From assembly GCA_028284705.1 (NCBI GenBank), contig JANQRE010000005.1, positions 1 through 64,000 on the forward strand: a stretch of DNA of 64,000 nt, in the 5' to 3' direction. The notes under the pieces are model-generated. The model searched no databases. It worked only from the letters and a program-made list of their open reading frames with translations, and was not told the origin of the DNA. Positions 39,037 to 47,594 of this stretch are shown one piece after another. Position 1 is the stretch's first letter, and every line of letters begins with the position of its first letter. The translations under genes were made by a program, and so were the position numbers. The DNA is from Paracoccaceae bacterium (GTDB lineage: Bacteria > Pseudomonadota > Alphaproteobacteria > Rhodobacterales > Rhodobacteraceae).

Positions 39037-40255
39037 CCGTATTCTCTTGATCGAAGACGATGACGCGATGCGCGCCTCGCTGACCCAGACCCTTGAACTG
39101 GAAGACATCACAGTGTTGCAGGCCAATGGATTGGCCCAGGCGCGGCGCGCGATACGGGCAAACTTCGCCGGCGTCGTGCTGTCGGACATCCGCATGCCAC
39201 TGAATGACGGCTTCGACGTTTTGGCGCGGGTGCAGGAGGTGGATGCCGACCTGCCGGTGGTCTTCCTGACCGGCGAGGCCGATGTGCCAATGGCGGTGCG
39301 CGCGCTGCGGGACGGGGCCTATGATTTCCTGGAAAAACCCTGCGCCACGGAGGATTTGCTGAAATCGCTGAGGCGGGCATTGCGGCATCGTCAATTGGTC
39401 TTGCAGACCCGGACCTTGGAGCGGCGGCTTGAAAGCAGCGACGTCGCGGCGGTGCATTTTCCCGGTGACACGCCGCATTCGAAGCGGCTGCGGACTGAGC
39501 TTCGGCGTGTCGCGGACCTGTCGGTGAATGTGCATTTGCATGGCGCGCCTGGGGTGGGCAAGCGGCTGTCGGCGCATACGGTTCAGGTGCTGTCGAATGC
39601 GGGATCGGCGCAATCGGTGAATTGTGAAGATGCCGATGCCTTTGATCAGATTGAGCGGCTGGAACCAACTGCGGGCGGTTTGCTCATCCTGAAGAATGTC
39701 GAAGCGATGCCGGAGGACGGGCAGGCGCATTGGCAGGCGCTTTCCAATGATCTGAACGATATGCGGGTGATCTCTACCGCGCGCCACGAACTGGCGCGCT
39801 TGCCCGGGGTCGTCGCCGAAAGCCTGTCGCGCTTTGGCCCCGTCGAGGTCTATGTGCCAAGCCTTGTGCAGCGCGCCGGTGATCTGCCGATCATTTTCGA
39901 GGCGCTGTTACGGCAGGCGGCGCGCGACATGAACACGGATATGCCCGCCGCGAGCCCAGCGGTCTTGGACGCGATCCAGAACGCCGACTGGTCCGGCAAT
40001 CTGCCCGCGTTGCGCGCCTTCGCGCGCCAATGTGTCGTTGGCAAACCCGCGACCGAGACCGGGGCGGAAGCGCCCGGACTGGTCGAACAGATCGAAGCCT
40101 TCGAGCGGCAATTGCTGTTGGAAGCGCTCCGGCGGAATGACGGTAAAGCCAGCCAGACCGCGAAGGAGCTGAAGCTCGCGCGCAAGACGCTCTACGATCG
40201 CATGGCGCGCTATGACATCAAGCCGAAAGACCTGCGGCCCGCCAAGGCGACTTGA
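39029..40255 (+). CDS. dctD: DctD-type response regulator with degenerate AAA+ domain
   Basis: The 408-residue protein has an intact receiver domain (phospho-acceptor Asp53 in LSDIRMP, conserved Lys103) and a Fis-type helix-turn-helix at about 372-395. The central domain is shortened and degenerate. The P-loop region reads GAPGVGKR (172-179), the Walker B position reads LLILKNVE instead of an acidic pair, and the GAFTGA loop that contacts sigma-54 is absent. It probably regulates without sigma-54, as Rhodobacter capsulatus NtrC does. Confidence 0.88.
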   Translation: MSDRILLIEDDDAMRASLTQTLELEDITVLQANGLAQARRAIRANFAGVVLSDIRMPLNDGFDVLARVQEVDADLPVVFLTGEADVPMAVRALRDGAYDFLEKPCATEDLLKSLRRALRHRQLVLQTRTLERRLESSDVAAVHFPGDTPHSKRLRTELRRVADLSVNVHLHGAPGVGKRLSAHTVQVLSNAGSAQSVNCEDADAFDQIERLEPTAGGLLILKNVEAMPEDGQAHWQALSNDLNDMRVISTARHELARLPGVVAESLSRFGPVEVYVPSLVQRAGDLPIIFEALLRQAARDMNTDMPAASPAVLDAIQNADWSGNLPALRAFARQCVVGKPATETGAEAPGLVEQIEAFERQLLLEALRRNDGKASQTAKELKLARKTLYDRMARYDIKPKDLRPAKAT

Positions 40256-40286
40256 GCCCTGCGACAATTAAAGCCGACAAATTTAC

Positions 40287-40300
40287 TCAAGAACTCTTGA
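40287..40300. promoter_or_regulatory. perfect dyad upstream of the iron-binding protein gene
   Basis: TCAAGAACTCTTGA is a perfect 14-base palindrome (six-base arms) located 59 bases before the ATG at 40359. It could be an operator for an iron-responsive regulator, but it does not match a Fur or Irr box that I can recall. Confidence 0.35.
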
Positions 40301-40358
40301 TCTACGTCCACGAATCTGTTTCTGACTAAATCACTAAGATATTCCATTGGAGCACATG

Positions 40359-41387
40359 ATGACCCATCCCCGCAAAATCTCGCTTCTCGCGATCACTGCC
40401 GCTGCCACATTCGGTGGCTCCGTTGCCGCCTATGCGGCGGGCGAGTTGAACCTCTATTCCTCGCGCCACTACGACACCGATGAGCGCCTCTATTCCGACT
40501 TCGAGGACGCCACCGGTATCACGATCAACCGCATCGAAGGCAAAGCCGATGAGCTGATCGAGCGGATGAAAGCGGAAGGCGTGAACTCGCCCGCTGACAT
40601 TCTGCTGACCGTCGATACCTCGCGCCTGGAACGTGCGAAGGATGCGGGCGTGTTGCAATCCATCGACAGCGCGCTGCTGGAAGAGAAAATCCCCGGCAAT
40701 CTGCAAGACAGCGACAACCAGTGGTTCGGCTTCTCGCAACGCGCCCGGATCATCTTTTACGACAAGGCGGATGTGACCGAACCGCCTATGGACTATGTCT
40801 CGCTCGCCGATCCGAAATATAAAGGCCAGGTCTGCCACCGCTCCTCAAGCAACGTCTATTCGCAAACGCTCCTGTCGGCTGTGATCGAAAACCACGGTGA
40901 AGAGGCGGCGAAAGACTGGGCGGCTGGCGTCGTCGCAAACTTTGCTCGGCCCCCGGAAGGCGGTGACACGGATCAGCTGCGTGGCATCGTGTCCGGTGAG
41001 TGCGACGTCTCGGTCTCCAACAGCTACTATTTCGCGCGCGCCTTGCGGAAGGACGTGAAAGACCTCTCCGCCGAGATTGACAAGATCGGCTGGGTATTCC
41101 CCGCACAGGAGGCCGAGGGCGCACATATGAACCTTTCCGGCGGTGGCGTCGCAGCCCACGCTCCGAACAAGGAAAACGCGATCAAGTTCCTGGAATATCT
41201 CGCCTCCGACCAGGCGCAGCAGTATTTCTCTGCTGGCAACGACGAGTTTCCGGTCGTAGCGGGCGTGCCTGTGAGCCCGAGTGTTGAGCGCCTTGGTGAC
41301 TTCAAAGCAGATGAGGTCGATCTGTCGAAAGTCGCGAAGAACGTGGCGACTGCTCAGAAAATCTTTAACGAGGTTGGTTGGGAGTAA
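40359..41387 (+). CDS. FbpA/FutA-type ferric iron-binding periplasmic protein
   Basis: The 342-residue protein has a signal peptide (about 1-24, SVAAYA) and an extracellular binding-protein fold starting ELNLYSSRHYDTD. Tyrosines in YSSRHY and in SNSYYFAR match the Fe(III)-coordinating tyrosines of FbpA/FutA proteins. No ABC permease or ATPase gene is adjacent, so the rest of the transporter must be elsewhere. ATG 40359 was chosen from two adjacent ATGs for spacing to GGAG. Confidence 0.85.
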   Translation: MTHPRKISLLAITAAATFGGSVAAYAAGELNLYSSRHYDTDERLYSDFEDATGITINRIEGKADELIERMKAEGVNSPADILLTVDTSRLERAKDAGVLQSIDSALLEEKIPGNLQDSDNQWFGFSQRARIIFYDKADVTEPPMDYVSLADPKYKGQVCHRSSSNVYSQTLLSAVIENHGEEAAKDWAAGVVANFARPPEGGDTDQLRGIVSGECDVSVSNSYYFARALRKDVKDLSAEIDKIGWVFPAQEAEGAHMNLSGGGVAAHAPNKENAIKFLEYLASDQAQQYFSAGNDEFPVVAGVPVSPSVERLGDFKADEVDLSKVAKNVATAQKIFNEVGWE

Positions 41388-41406
41388 GCCGCTTCCACCG
41401 ATGACG

Positions 41407-41438
41407 AAAAGGCGCGGCGAATGGGCCGCGCCTTTTTT
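41407..41438 (+). terminator. intrinsic terminator after the iron-binding protein gene
   Basis: AAAAGGCGCGGC pairs perfectly with GCCGCGCCTTTT around a six-base loop, followed by six T. It lies 19 bases after the stop and touches the stop codon of the opposing TetR gene, so it may serve both directions. Confidence 0.93.
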
Positions 41439-42109
41439 CATGGCAGGTTGAGTGCTGCGACGTCGTCGAGGAACGCTCGCAACGCCTTGGGGTCAGCCGC
41501 TTGCCCGGAAAATCCCTGAATATAAGGCGCAAGGCGAGACATCCGGGTTTTCATCGTCTCGCGCACTTCGAGCGCGTGATAGCCGAGTTGCATGAAATAG
41601 AGGATGCGCGCGCGGGCATCGGCGTCGGTTTTTCCGTATCCCTGTGTTTCAAACATCGCGATCACAGCCGCGATCCGGGTCGCATCGGCGGTATCGACAC
41701 GAGCACGAAGCTTATCGTCACGGCGCGACCATTCGCGGATTGCAAGATCGAGGCCCGCGTCGAATTTGGCGGGATCGACAAAGCAGCGGAAGAAATTGCA
41801 AAGCGCTTCGGTGATATTCGCCGCCTGCATCCGGCAATGGGCGACGATCTGCGCGGTATTTCGGGCCTCCCACTCATCGAGCAGGGCGGCAAGCAGGTCG
41901 TCGCGGTTCTCGAAATACCAATAAAAACTGGAGCGCGAGACTCCCATGCGGGTGCTGAGCGAGAGGATTTTCACCTCCGCGACGCCCTCATTCACCAGCA
42001 CATCGCGGGCCATGTTCAGCCAATCCTGACGGGTGACTTTCACATGACCGACCAGCGGGTCCTTATCGGGGTCATCGCGGTGGAGGACGGGTGTCGCGCG
42101 GGAACTCAT
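41438..42109 (-). CDS. TetR-family regulator at the end of the MttB operon
   Basis: The 223-residue protein has a helix-turn-helix at about 28-75 (LNMARDVLVNEG, then MGVSRSSFYWYFENRDDLL) and a helical effector domain. It begins three bases after the mttB-like stop and is the last gene of the DMGDH-MttB-TetR operon, so it probably controls that operon and itself. The paired palindromes at 46121-46158 are the likely operators. Confidence 0.82.
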   Translation of the reverse strand: MSSRATPVLHRDDPDKDPLVGHVKVTRQDWLNMARDVLVNEGVAEVKILSLSTRMGVSRSSFYWYFENRDDLLAALLDEWEARNTAQIVAHCRMQAANITEALCNFFRCFVDPAKFDAGLDLAIREWSRRDDKLRARVDTADATRIAAVIAMFETQGYGKTDADARARILYFMQLGYHALEVRETMKTRMSRLAPYIQGFSGQAADPKALRAFLDDVAALNLP

Positions 42110-42112
42110 GGC

Positions 42113-43663
42113 TCAGCTCTCCGGCGGCGCGCCGCCCTCAGCGGTGCGTTTGGCGATGAAATCCTTCAGAGCGGCGACGCGGGTGTCATCGACCTGCGGG
42201 CGTTTGTCCGCCGCCAAGATATCCTTCCAGACCTGCGTCGCGCGGGTGGTCGCGTCCTGCGCGCCGCGCTCCGTCCAGGTGCCGAAATTGGCGTAGTCAT
42301 GCACGATGGGGTCATAGAACTCGGTGTTGTAGCGCTCCATCGTCTGCGGCGCGGCGAAGAAATGGCCCGAGGGGTCGACATGCGACAAGGCGTTTTCGAA
42401 CCCGATTTCATCCGTCCCTGCCTGCGCTCCAGCACAAAGCTCGGCGACCATGTTCAACACTTCGACATCGGTGACGATCTTCTCGTAAGAAACGCTAAGC
42501 CCGCCTTCCAGCCAGCCCGCCGCATGGATGATCACCGTAGCCCCGGCCATGAGACAGCCCCAAAGGCCAAGCTGGTTTTCATTGGCGGCTTGCACATCGT
42601 TGAGATTGGCCGCCGAGCCCGCCGCGCTGCGCCAGGGCAGCCCCAGATGCCGGGCCAGTTGACCGGCGGCAAGCGAGGCCTGGAAATGGGTGGGCGTGCC
42701 AAACGCCGGCGCACCGGATTTCATGTCCACATTCGAGGTGAAGGTGCCATAGCAGATCGGCGCACCGGGTTTGGTGAGTTGGGTCAGCGTGATCGCCGCG
42801 AGCGCTTCCGCATGGCTGAGCGTAATCGCACCTGCGACCGTGATCGGTGCCATCGCCCCCATCAGCGTGAACGGCGTGACGATGGACATCTGTCCGTGGC
42901 GCGCGAAGTCAATGAGACCCTGTGCCATCGGGATGTCGAGCGTGCGCGGGCTATTGGTGTTGATGATCGTGTAGCAATGTGGCTCGGCGGCGAAGGCGTC
43001 ATCCGTGAGCCCACGAAAATCCCGCAGCATCTGAAAACAATCCATCACCTGCGGCGTGCCGCGCGAGAAGATGAACGGGAATTTGTCGGTCAGCGTGAGT
43101 TGCACCTCGGTCGTGAAATAGTGCCGCAGATGCGGCGGCACGTCCTGCGGCTCGACCGAAGGCGACATCATCTGGAAGACATCATAGTAATGCGCAATCT
43201 GTGTGTATTCGCGATAGTCTCGCGCCGAGCCTGGGCGGCGTCCGCGTTCCAGATCGGTCGCATGGGGCGCCCCGGCGCCGGGCTGGAAGACCAGCGTGCC
43301 AAGCTCCAGCAGAATGTCGCGCTCTCGCGCCCCGGCCCGCCCGGTGATGGATTTTGGCGCGGTTTGCAACGCGGCCTCCACCATCTCCCGCCCGATATGG
43401 ACCATCTCGTCCTCGATGCGCGCGCCGCCCTTGCGGAAAATCTCCACCGCTTCGGGCAGCAGCACTTTCATGCCCAGCTCTTCCAGCGTGCGCAGGGCGG
43501 TTTCATGCATCGACGCGATCTCGTCGGCCGAGAACACATCCATGGTCGGAAACGGATTGCGCAGGTTGCGGTAATTGACCTTGCGCTGCACCGGCGCGGC
43601 GGTGGCTTCGGCCCGTCCGCGCCGTCGCCTTGTTCGCGCAGCGCCGGTGTTTTCGGCCTCCAT
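42113..43663 (-). CDS. MttB-superfamily methyltransferase (non-pyrrolysine)
   Basis: The 516-residue protein belongs to the trimethylamine/glycine betaine methyltransferase superfamily. There is no internal stop codon, so this is the non-pyrrolysine type, whose characterised members demethylate quaternary amines such as glycine betaine via a corrinoid protein. The first 40 residues are a basic Arg-rich extension (TRRRRGRAEA). No corrinoid protein gene is adjacent. It is cotranscribed with the dimethylglycine dehydrogenase-like gene. Confidence 0.85.
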   Translation of the reverse strand: MEAENTGAARTRRRRGRAEATAAPVQRKVNYRNLRNPFPTMDVFSADEIASMHETALRTLEELGMKVLLPEAVEIFRKGGARIEDEMVHIGREMVEAALQTAPKSITGRAGARERDILLELGTLVFQPGAGAPHATDLERGRRPGSARDYREYTQIAHYYDVFQMMSPSVEPQDVPPHLRHYFTTEVQLTLTDKFPFIFSRGTPQVMDCFQMLRDFRGLTDDAFAAEPHCYTIINTNSPRTLDIPMAQGLIDFARHGQMSIVTPFTLMGAMAPITVAGAITLSHAEALAAITLTQLTKPGAPICYGTFTSNVDMKSGAPAFGTPTHFQASLAAGQLARHLGLPWRSAAGSAANLNDVQAANENQLGLWGCLMAGATVIIHAAGWLEGGLSVSYEKIVTDVEVLNMVAELCAGAQAGTDEIGFENALSHVDPSGHFFAAPQTMERYNTEFYDPIVHDYANFGTWTERGAQDATTRATQVWKDILAADKRPQVDDTRVAALKDFIAKRTAEGGAPPES

Positions 43664-43667
43664 GCGC

Positions 43668-46073
43668 CTAGCCCCGCATCGCCTGGCCCGCCGGATCATA
43701 GGGCGAGGGCGGGATCACCTTGGCATCGCGTTCGACGCCCACGATATGGACCTTCAGCTCTGTGCCCTCAGCACATTTATCCGTGTCCACCATCGCCATG
43801 GCGAGCGATTTGCCGAGCGTGTGGCCGTAGCCGCCGGAGGTCACAAACCCGACCAGATTGCCGTCTGACCAGATCGGCTCAAACCCACTGGCATCGGCAT
43901 CGGGGCTATCCACTTCCAGCGTCACCACCTTCTGTGCCGGGCCGTTGCCATCGCGTTCGGCCATCGCCGCGGCTTTGCCGACGAACTCCTTGTCCCAATC
44001 GATCCAGCGATCCATGCCGGTCTGCGCCGCGGTATAGCCTTGGGTAAATTCCGCCGACCAGATGCCGAAGCTTTTCTCCAGCCGCAGCGAGAGCATGGCG
44101 TTGAAACCCACTTCGCGCATTCCGAACTCGGCACCGGCTTCTAGCAGGATCTTACGCAGGGTGATGTGTTCGGCAGCGGAGCAATGGATTTCATAGCCCA
44201 ACTCGCCACAGACCGAGAGACGTCCAACCTTGACCCGCAAGAGCCCGATATCGAAGGTACCGCAGCCCATGAAAGGCAGATCGCCAATCGGACCATCGGT
44301 GAGGGTTTCCAGCACTTTCCGACTATTGGGACCGGACAGCGAGAAACCGACCGTCGCGTCGCCGATGTCGCGCAACTCCACGCCATCGTCCATATGGTCG
44401 TGGAACCAACGCATATGCCATTCGCGCAGGTAGTAGGAGCCCATGATCCACCAGGTGCCATCGCCCCAGTTGAAGACCGTCAGATCGCCCTTCATCCGCC
44501 CATCTTCGGAGATCATCGGCGCGAGGCGTGCCCGGCCCGGGGAGGGCAGTTTCGAGGCCATGATCCGGTTCAGCCAGCCTTCGGCGTTCGGCCCGGACAC
44601 CTCGAAACGCGAGAAGCCGGAGATGTCGATCAGGCCGACCGCCTCACGCACGGCCTTGCATTCTTCGGCGACGATGTCGAAGGCGTTGGGGCGTTTCAGG
44701 GTCGGCGTCTCGACGAACTCCTCGGACGGCGCGAAATAGAGCGGTACTTCGAGGCCCCAGCTCACGCCCCAGCGACAGCCCGCGGCACTCATGTCGGAAA
44801 AGGCCGGCGCCTTCTTCAACGGCCGCCCGGCGGGCAGTTGTTCATTCGGATAGGTCATCACGAAGCGCCTTGTGTAGAACTGCCCCGTGGTCTCCTTGAT
44901 GAACTGTTTGTTCTCCGCGAAGGGGCCGAACCGGGCGATGTCCATGCCGTAGACATCCGCCTCCGGTTCGCCATGGATCATCCACTCGGCCAACGATTTG
45001 CCGACGCCGCCGCCTTGCAGGAAGCCCGCCATCACCCCGCAGGCGCACCAGTAACCCGGCTTGCCGCGCACCGGGCCGACCAGCGGGTTGCCGTCGGGCG
45101 CAAAGGTGAAGGCGCCATTGACCCAGGTTTTCACGCCGACATCCTGCAGCGCCGGGTAGCGTTCGAACCCGAGGATCAGTTCCTTTTCGATGCGATCGGG
45201 GTCTTCCTGCTGCAGCTCGAACCCGTATTCCCAGGGCGCCCCATCCACCATCCAGTGCTGGTGGTCGATCTCGTAGATGCCGAGCAGAATGCCCTTCTGG
45301 TCCTGCCGCATATAGGTGAAGCCTTCGAGATCGACGGTCATCGGCACTTCGAAATCGATGTTCTCCAGTTCGGGAATTGTATCGGAGATCAGGTAGTGGT
45401 GGTTGAGCGGCGCCACTGGCAGTTCGATGCCCGCCATGCGTCCGACCTGCTTGGCCCAGAGACCGGCGGCGTTGATCACATTCTCCGCCTGGATCGTGCC
45501 TTTCTCGGTCACGACTTCCCAGCCCTCGGCGTTTTGATGCAGTTCCAGCACGCGGTTGTGTTCGATCACTTCCGCGCCTCGTTTCTTCGCAGCACCGGCA
45601 TAGGCGTGCACCGTGCCCGTGGTGTCGATGTAACCCTCGCGGTCCGCCCACATGCCGCCGAGAATGCCGTCGGTGGACATGATCGGGCAAAGCTCACCGG
45701 CCTCTTGCGGGGTTACGAGGCGGCAATCGTCGATGCCGATGGCCTGGAAGGTGCGATAGGCCGATTGCAGCCATTCCCACCTGTCCGGCGTGCCTGCGAG
45801 CGTCAGGCCACCGGTCATATGCATGCCGACCGATTGCCCCGATTCTTTCTCGATTTCCGACAACAAGTCGATCGTGTAGGCTTGCAGGGAGGCGATATTG
45901 GGGTCTGCATTCAATGCGTGAAACCCGCCGGCCGCGTGCCAACTTGATCCTGCGGTCAGCACGCTTCGCTCTATTAAGCATATGTCTTTCCAGCCAAATT
46001 TCGCCAGATGGTAGAGAACCGAGGCGCCGACAACGCCGCCTCCGATCACAACGGCACGGTAATGCGATTTCAT
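43668..46073 (-). CDS. FAD-dependent dimethylglycine/sarcosine dehydrogenase-like protein
   Basis: The 801-residue protein joins an N-terminal FAD oxidoreductase (dinucleotide motif VIGGGVVGASV at residues 9-19) to C-terminal GcvT-like folate-binding domains (about 420-800). This is the architecture of dimethylglycine and sarcosine dehydrogenases, which oxidise N-methyl groups and pass formaldehyde equivalents to tetrahydrofolate. GGGAGG precedes the ATG. It is the first gene of an operon with the MttB-like and TetR genes. Confidence 0.87.
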   Translation of the reverse strand: MKSHYRAVVIGGGVVGASVLYHLAKFGWKDICLIERSVLTAGSSWHAAGGFHALNADPNIASLQAYTIDLLSEIEKESGQSVGMHMTGGLTLAGTPDRWEWLQSAYRTFQAIGIDDCRLVTPQEAGELCPIMSTDGILGGMWADREGYIDTTGTVHAYAGAAKKRGAEVIEHNRVLELHQNAEGWEVVTEKGTIQAENVINAAGLWAKQVGRMAGIELPVAPLNHHYLISDTIPELENIDFEVPMTVDLEGFTYMRQDQKGILLGIYEIDHQHWMVDGAPWEYGFELQQEDPDRIEKELILGFERYPALQDVGVKTWVNGAFTFAPDGNPLVGPVRGKPGYWCACGVMAGFLQGGGVGKSLAEWMIHGEPEADVYGMDIARFGPFAENKQFIKETTGQFYTRRFVMTYPNEQLPAGRPLKKAPAFSDMSAAGCRWGVSWGLEVPLYFAPSEEFVETPTLKRPNAFDIVAEECKAVREAVGLIDISGFSRFEVSGPNAEGWLNRIMASKLPSPGRARLAPMISEDGRMKGDLTVFNWGDGTWWIMGSYYLREWHMRWFHDHMDDGVELRDIGDATVGFSLSGPNSRKVLETLTDGPIGDLPFMGCGTFDIGLLRVKVGRLSVCGELGYEIHCSAAEHITLRKILLEAGAEFGMREVGFNAMLSLRLEKSFGIWSAEFTQGYTAAQTGMDRWIDWDKEFVGKAAAMAERDGNGPAQKVVTLEVDSPDADASGFEPIWSDGNLVGFVTSGGYGHTLGKSLAMAMVDTDKCAEGTELKVHIVGVERDAKVIPPSPYDPAGQAMRG

Positions 46074-46120
46074 GGTTTTCCTCCCGAAGATCGGCGTTTC
46101 AGCGACGCTCTAAACAGTGT

Positions 46121-46158
46121 TGTCCAATACTAGACACAAGAATGGACACACCTGTCCA
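46121..46158. promoter_or_regulatory. tandem palindromes upstream of the DMGDH-MttB-TetR operon
   Basis: TGTCCA-N4-TAGACA (46121-46136) and TGGACA-N4-TGTCCA (46143-46158) lie 48-85 bases before the start at 46073. The second palindrome is perfect. They are well placed to be operators for the TetR protein encoded at the end of the operon. Confidence 0.55.
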
Positions 46159-46211
46159 GATGATTCTTGCATCGCGCGAGATGGAGAGAATGCAAACAAG
46201 CGTTGTGGAGA

Positions 46212-46288
46212 TGGCGACCCCTGAAGGACTCGAACCCTCAACCTGCTGATTAGAAGTCAGCTGCTCTATCCAGTTGAGCTAAGGGGTC
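46212..46288 (-). tRNA. tRNA-Arg (anticodon TCT)
   Basis: The 77-nt sequence folds as a standard cloverleaf. The acceptor stem is GACCCCT/AGGGGTC, the D stem GCTC/GAGC, and the anticodon stem GCTGA/TCAGC with loop CTTCTAA giving anticodon TCT. The T arm is GAGGGTTCGAGTCCTTC and the discriminator G is followed by an encoded CCA. It would read AGA codons, and AGG by wobble. Confidence 0.95.
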
Positions 46289-46439
46289 GCTGCAGTTTCT
46301 GTTAGTGCAAAGACTTGCAGTCGTGAACCGGAATTTTTTGGTGACACCCCCGCAAATAGTAATCGCGCCCCACCGGGACGGGTGGAGCGCGACGGACAGG
46401 CTCTTAACTTGCCTTACCAGTAATGCTGGTCAGACGTAC

Positions 46440-46772
46440 TCACAACACGCCTGTCCTAGCTCGTCCTTCAAGACCTTGGGTGGTCTCGGTTTCGTCCCAG
46501 AAGCTATAACGGGAGGATCGCCAAACAGGGGCAGCGAAGCTTTGGGTCGAAACCGAAGAACCGTTGGGAACACGCAACTCGTGATTGGGGTACGAGAACG
46601 GAACCAAGGTGAGGGATATCGGGGCTAAGCCCCTACCTTTTACGCTGCGAAATTGCCGCAAGACATTTCGGATCCGGCGAAAAAAACCGGTGCCAAAACC
46701 CCGTCCTGCCCGCGTCTCCTTGAGGTCACTCACACCCTCCGGAAGCAATTTCGAGATACTGAACACTGACAT
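46440..46772 (-). CDS. hypothetical protein under TetR operators
   Basis: This 110-residue frame starts MSVFSISKLLPEG, is basic and Ser/Arg-rich, and shows no motif I recognise. Support is indirect: AAAGGGGG sits right at the start, and a promoter-like -35 TTGAAC and -10 TATGGT overlap the operator copies just upstream. The short spacing of the ribosome site is a weakness. It could instead be part of an untranslated RNA. Confidence 0.4.
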   Translation of the reverse strand: MSVFSISKLLPEGVSDLKETRAGRGFGTGFFRRIRNVLRQFRSVKGRGLAPISLTLVPFSYPNHELRVPNGSSVSTQSFAAPVWRSSRYSFWDETETTQGLEGRARTGVL

Positions 46773-46782
46773 CCCCCTTTCG

Positions 46783-46852
46783 TGAACAACGTTCATGAAT
46801 TAACCATACGGTAAAATGAACAATGTTCAAGAAAAAAGTTGAACGATGTTCA
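46783..46852. promoter_or_regulatory. three copies of the TGAACnnnGTTCA operator
   Basis: Perfect palindromes occur at 46783-46795, 46817-46829 and 46840-46852. Their centres are 34 and 23 bases apart, and the last overlaps the stop codon of the TetR gene at 46850. Copies 1 and 2 overlap a promoter-like pair of hexamers reading toward the hypothetical gene at 46772. A fourth copy precedes the TetR gene at 47475-47487. Confidence 0.75.
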
Positions 46853-47458
46853 GATTTTTCGGGGATTTTTGTCTAAGTTACTGAGAAGAAAGGAAATCAT
46901 ATCCCCTAAATCTTCTCTCGGAACCGCTGAAATACGCTTCTCAAGGCCCAAAAGCACGATTCCATGTACCGATGAGAACAGCGCACGGGTGAACATATAG
47001 AGGCGATTCTGCTCCAATTCGGGGTAGAGGCGGCCCAGTGGTTTGGAGATGATTTCGAGCAAAAGCCGCATTTCTTCCATGTACCAGGGCGGCACTTCCA
47101 TGTCGGTGGTCATCTCGACCTCGAACAGCGCAGCCCAGCATTTCTGGTTCTTTTCGGCGAAGTCGAGATAGGACAGACCCATCTTTGTGAGGATTTCGAC
47201 CGGATCATCCGTTTCCAACTGGTCCACATCATTGACGACATGCTCGCCCAGGCGGCGGAACGTGCGGCCATTCACAGCGAGGATCAGGTCTGTGAGATCG
47301 CCGAAGACATTGTAGATCGCACCGACGGAACAATCGGCCTCTGCTGCGAGATCGCGCGCGCGAATAGCATGGAGACCGTCTTGCTCCATCTTCTTTTCGG
47401 CGACCTCAATAAGCCGTTGGCGCAACGCGTTGCGCTTTTCCTGTACCCTTCCGGACAT
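46850..47458 (-). CDS. TetR-family regulator, probably autoregulated
   Basis: The 202-residue protein has a TetR helix-turn-helix (about 15-60: RQRLIEVAEKKMEQDG, then AADCSVGAIYNVFGDLTDL) and a C-terminal WHG-like effector domain. ATG 47458 was chosen because AAGGA lies six bases upstream; upstream ATG 47482 lies inside the operator palindrome 47475-47487. The operator in its own leader and three more after its stop point to autoregulation and control of the next gene. Confidence 0.85.
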   Translation of the reverse strand: MSGRVQEKRNALRQRLIEVAEKKMEQDGLHAIRARDLAAEADCSVGAIYNVFGDLTDLILAVNGRTFRRLGEHVVNDVDQLETDDPVEILTKMGLSYLDFAEKNQKCWAALFEVEMTTDMEVPPWYMEEMRLLLEIISKPLGRLYPELEQNRLYMFTRALFSSVHGIVLLGLEKRISAVPREDLGDMISFLLSNLDKNPRKI

Positions 47459-47474
47459 CGGTTTCCTTAAAGCT

Positions 47475-47487
47475 TGAACCATGTTCA
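47475..47487. promoter_or_regulatory. fourth TGAACnnnGTTCA operator, upstream of the TetR gene
   Basis: TGAACCATGTTCA is a perfect palindrome with a 3-base centre, 17 bases upstream of the chosen TetR start. It matches the three copies at 46783-46852 in both arms, which supports autorepression. Confidence 0.75.
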
Positions 47488-47594
47488 CGAGATACGGGCG
47501 CGGAAGTCAAATGAAAAGCCGAGATTGCGGGGAAAAGCGGCTACGTCGCGTCACAATCGATGACATGCGCGCGAATTGTTCGTGAAATCAGTGA

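Noticed and set aside
42113-43663. Pyrrolysine-containing trimethylamine methyltransferase
   Set aside because: There is no in-frame TAG in the gene, so it belongs to the non-pyrrolysine branch of the MttB superfamily.
41501-45947. Very long plus-strand frames (848 and 593 codons) opposite the MttB and DMGDH genes
   Set aside because: The minus-strand proteins match known families along their whole length. The plus frames show no motif and are a GC-bias effect.
46291-46439. tmRNA or other known structured RNA next to the tRNA gene
   Set aside because: No tRNA-like acceptor domain or tag frame is present. Only a GC hairpin near 46365-46392 is visible.
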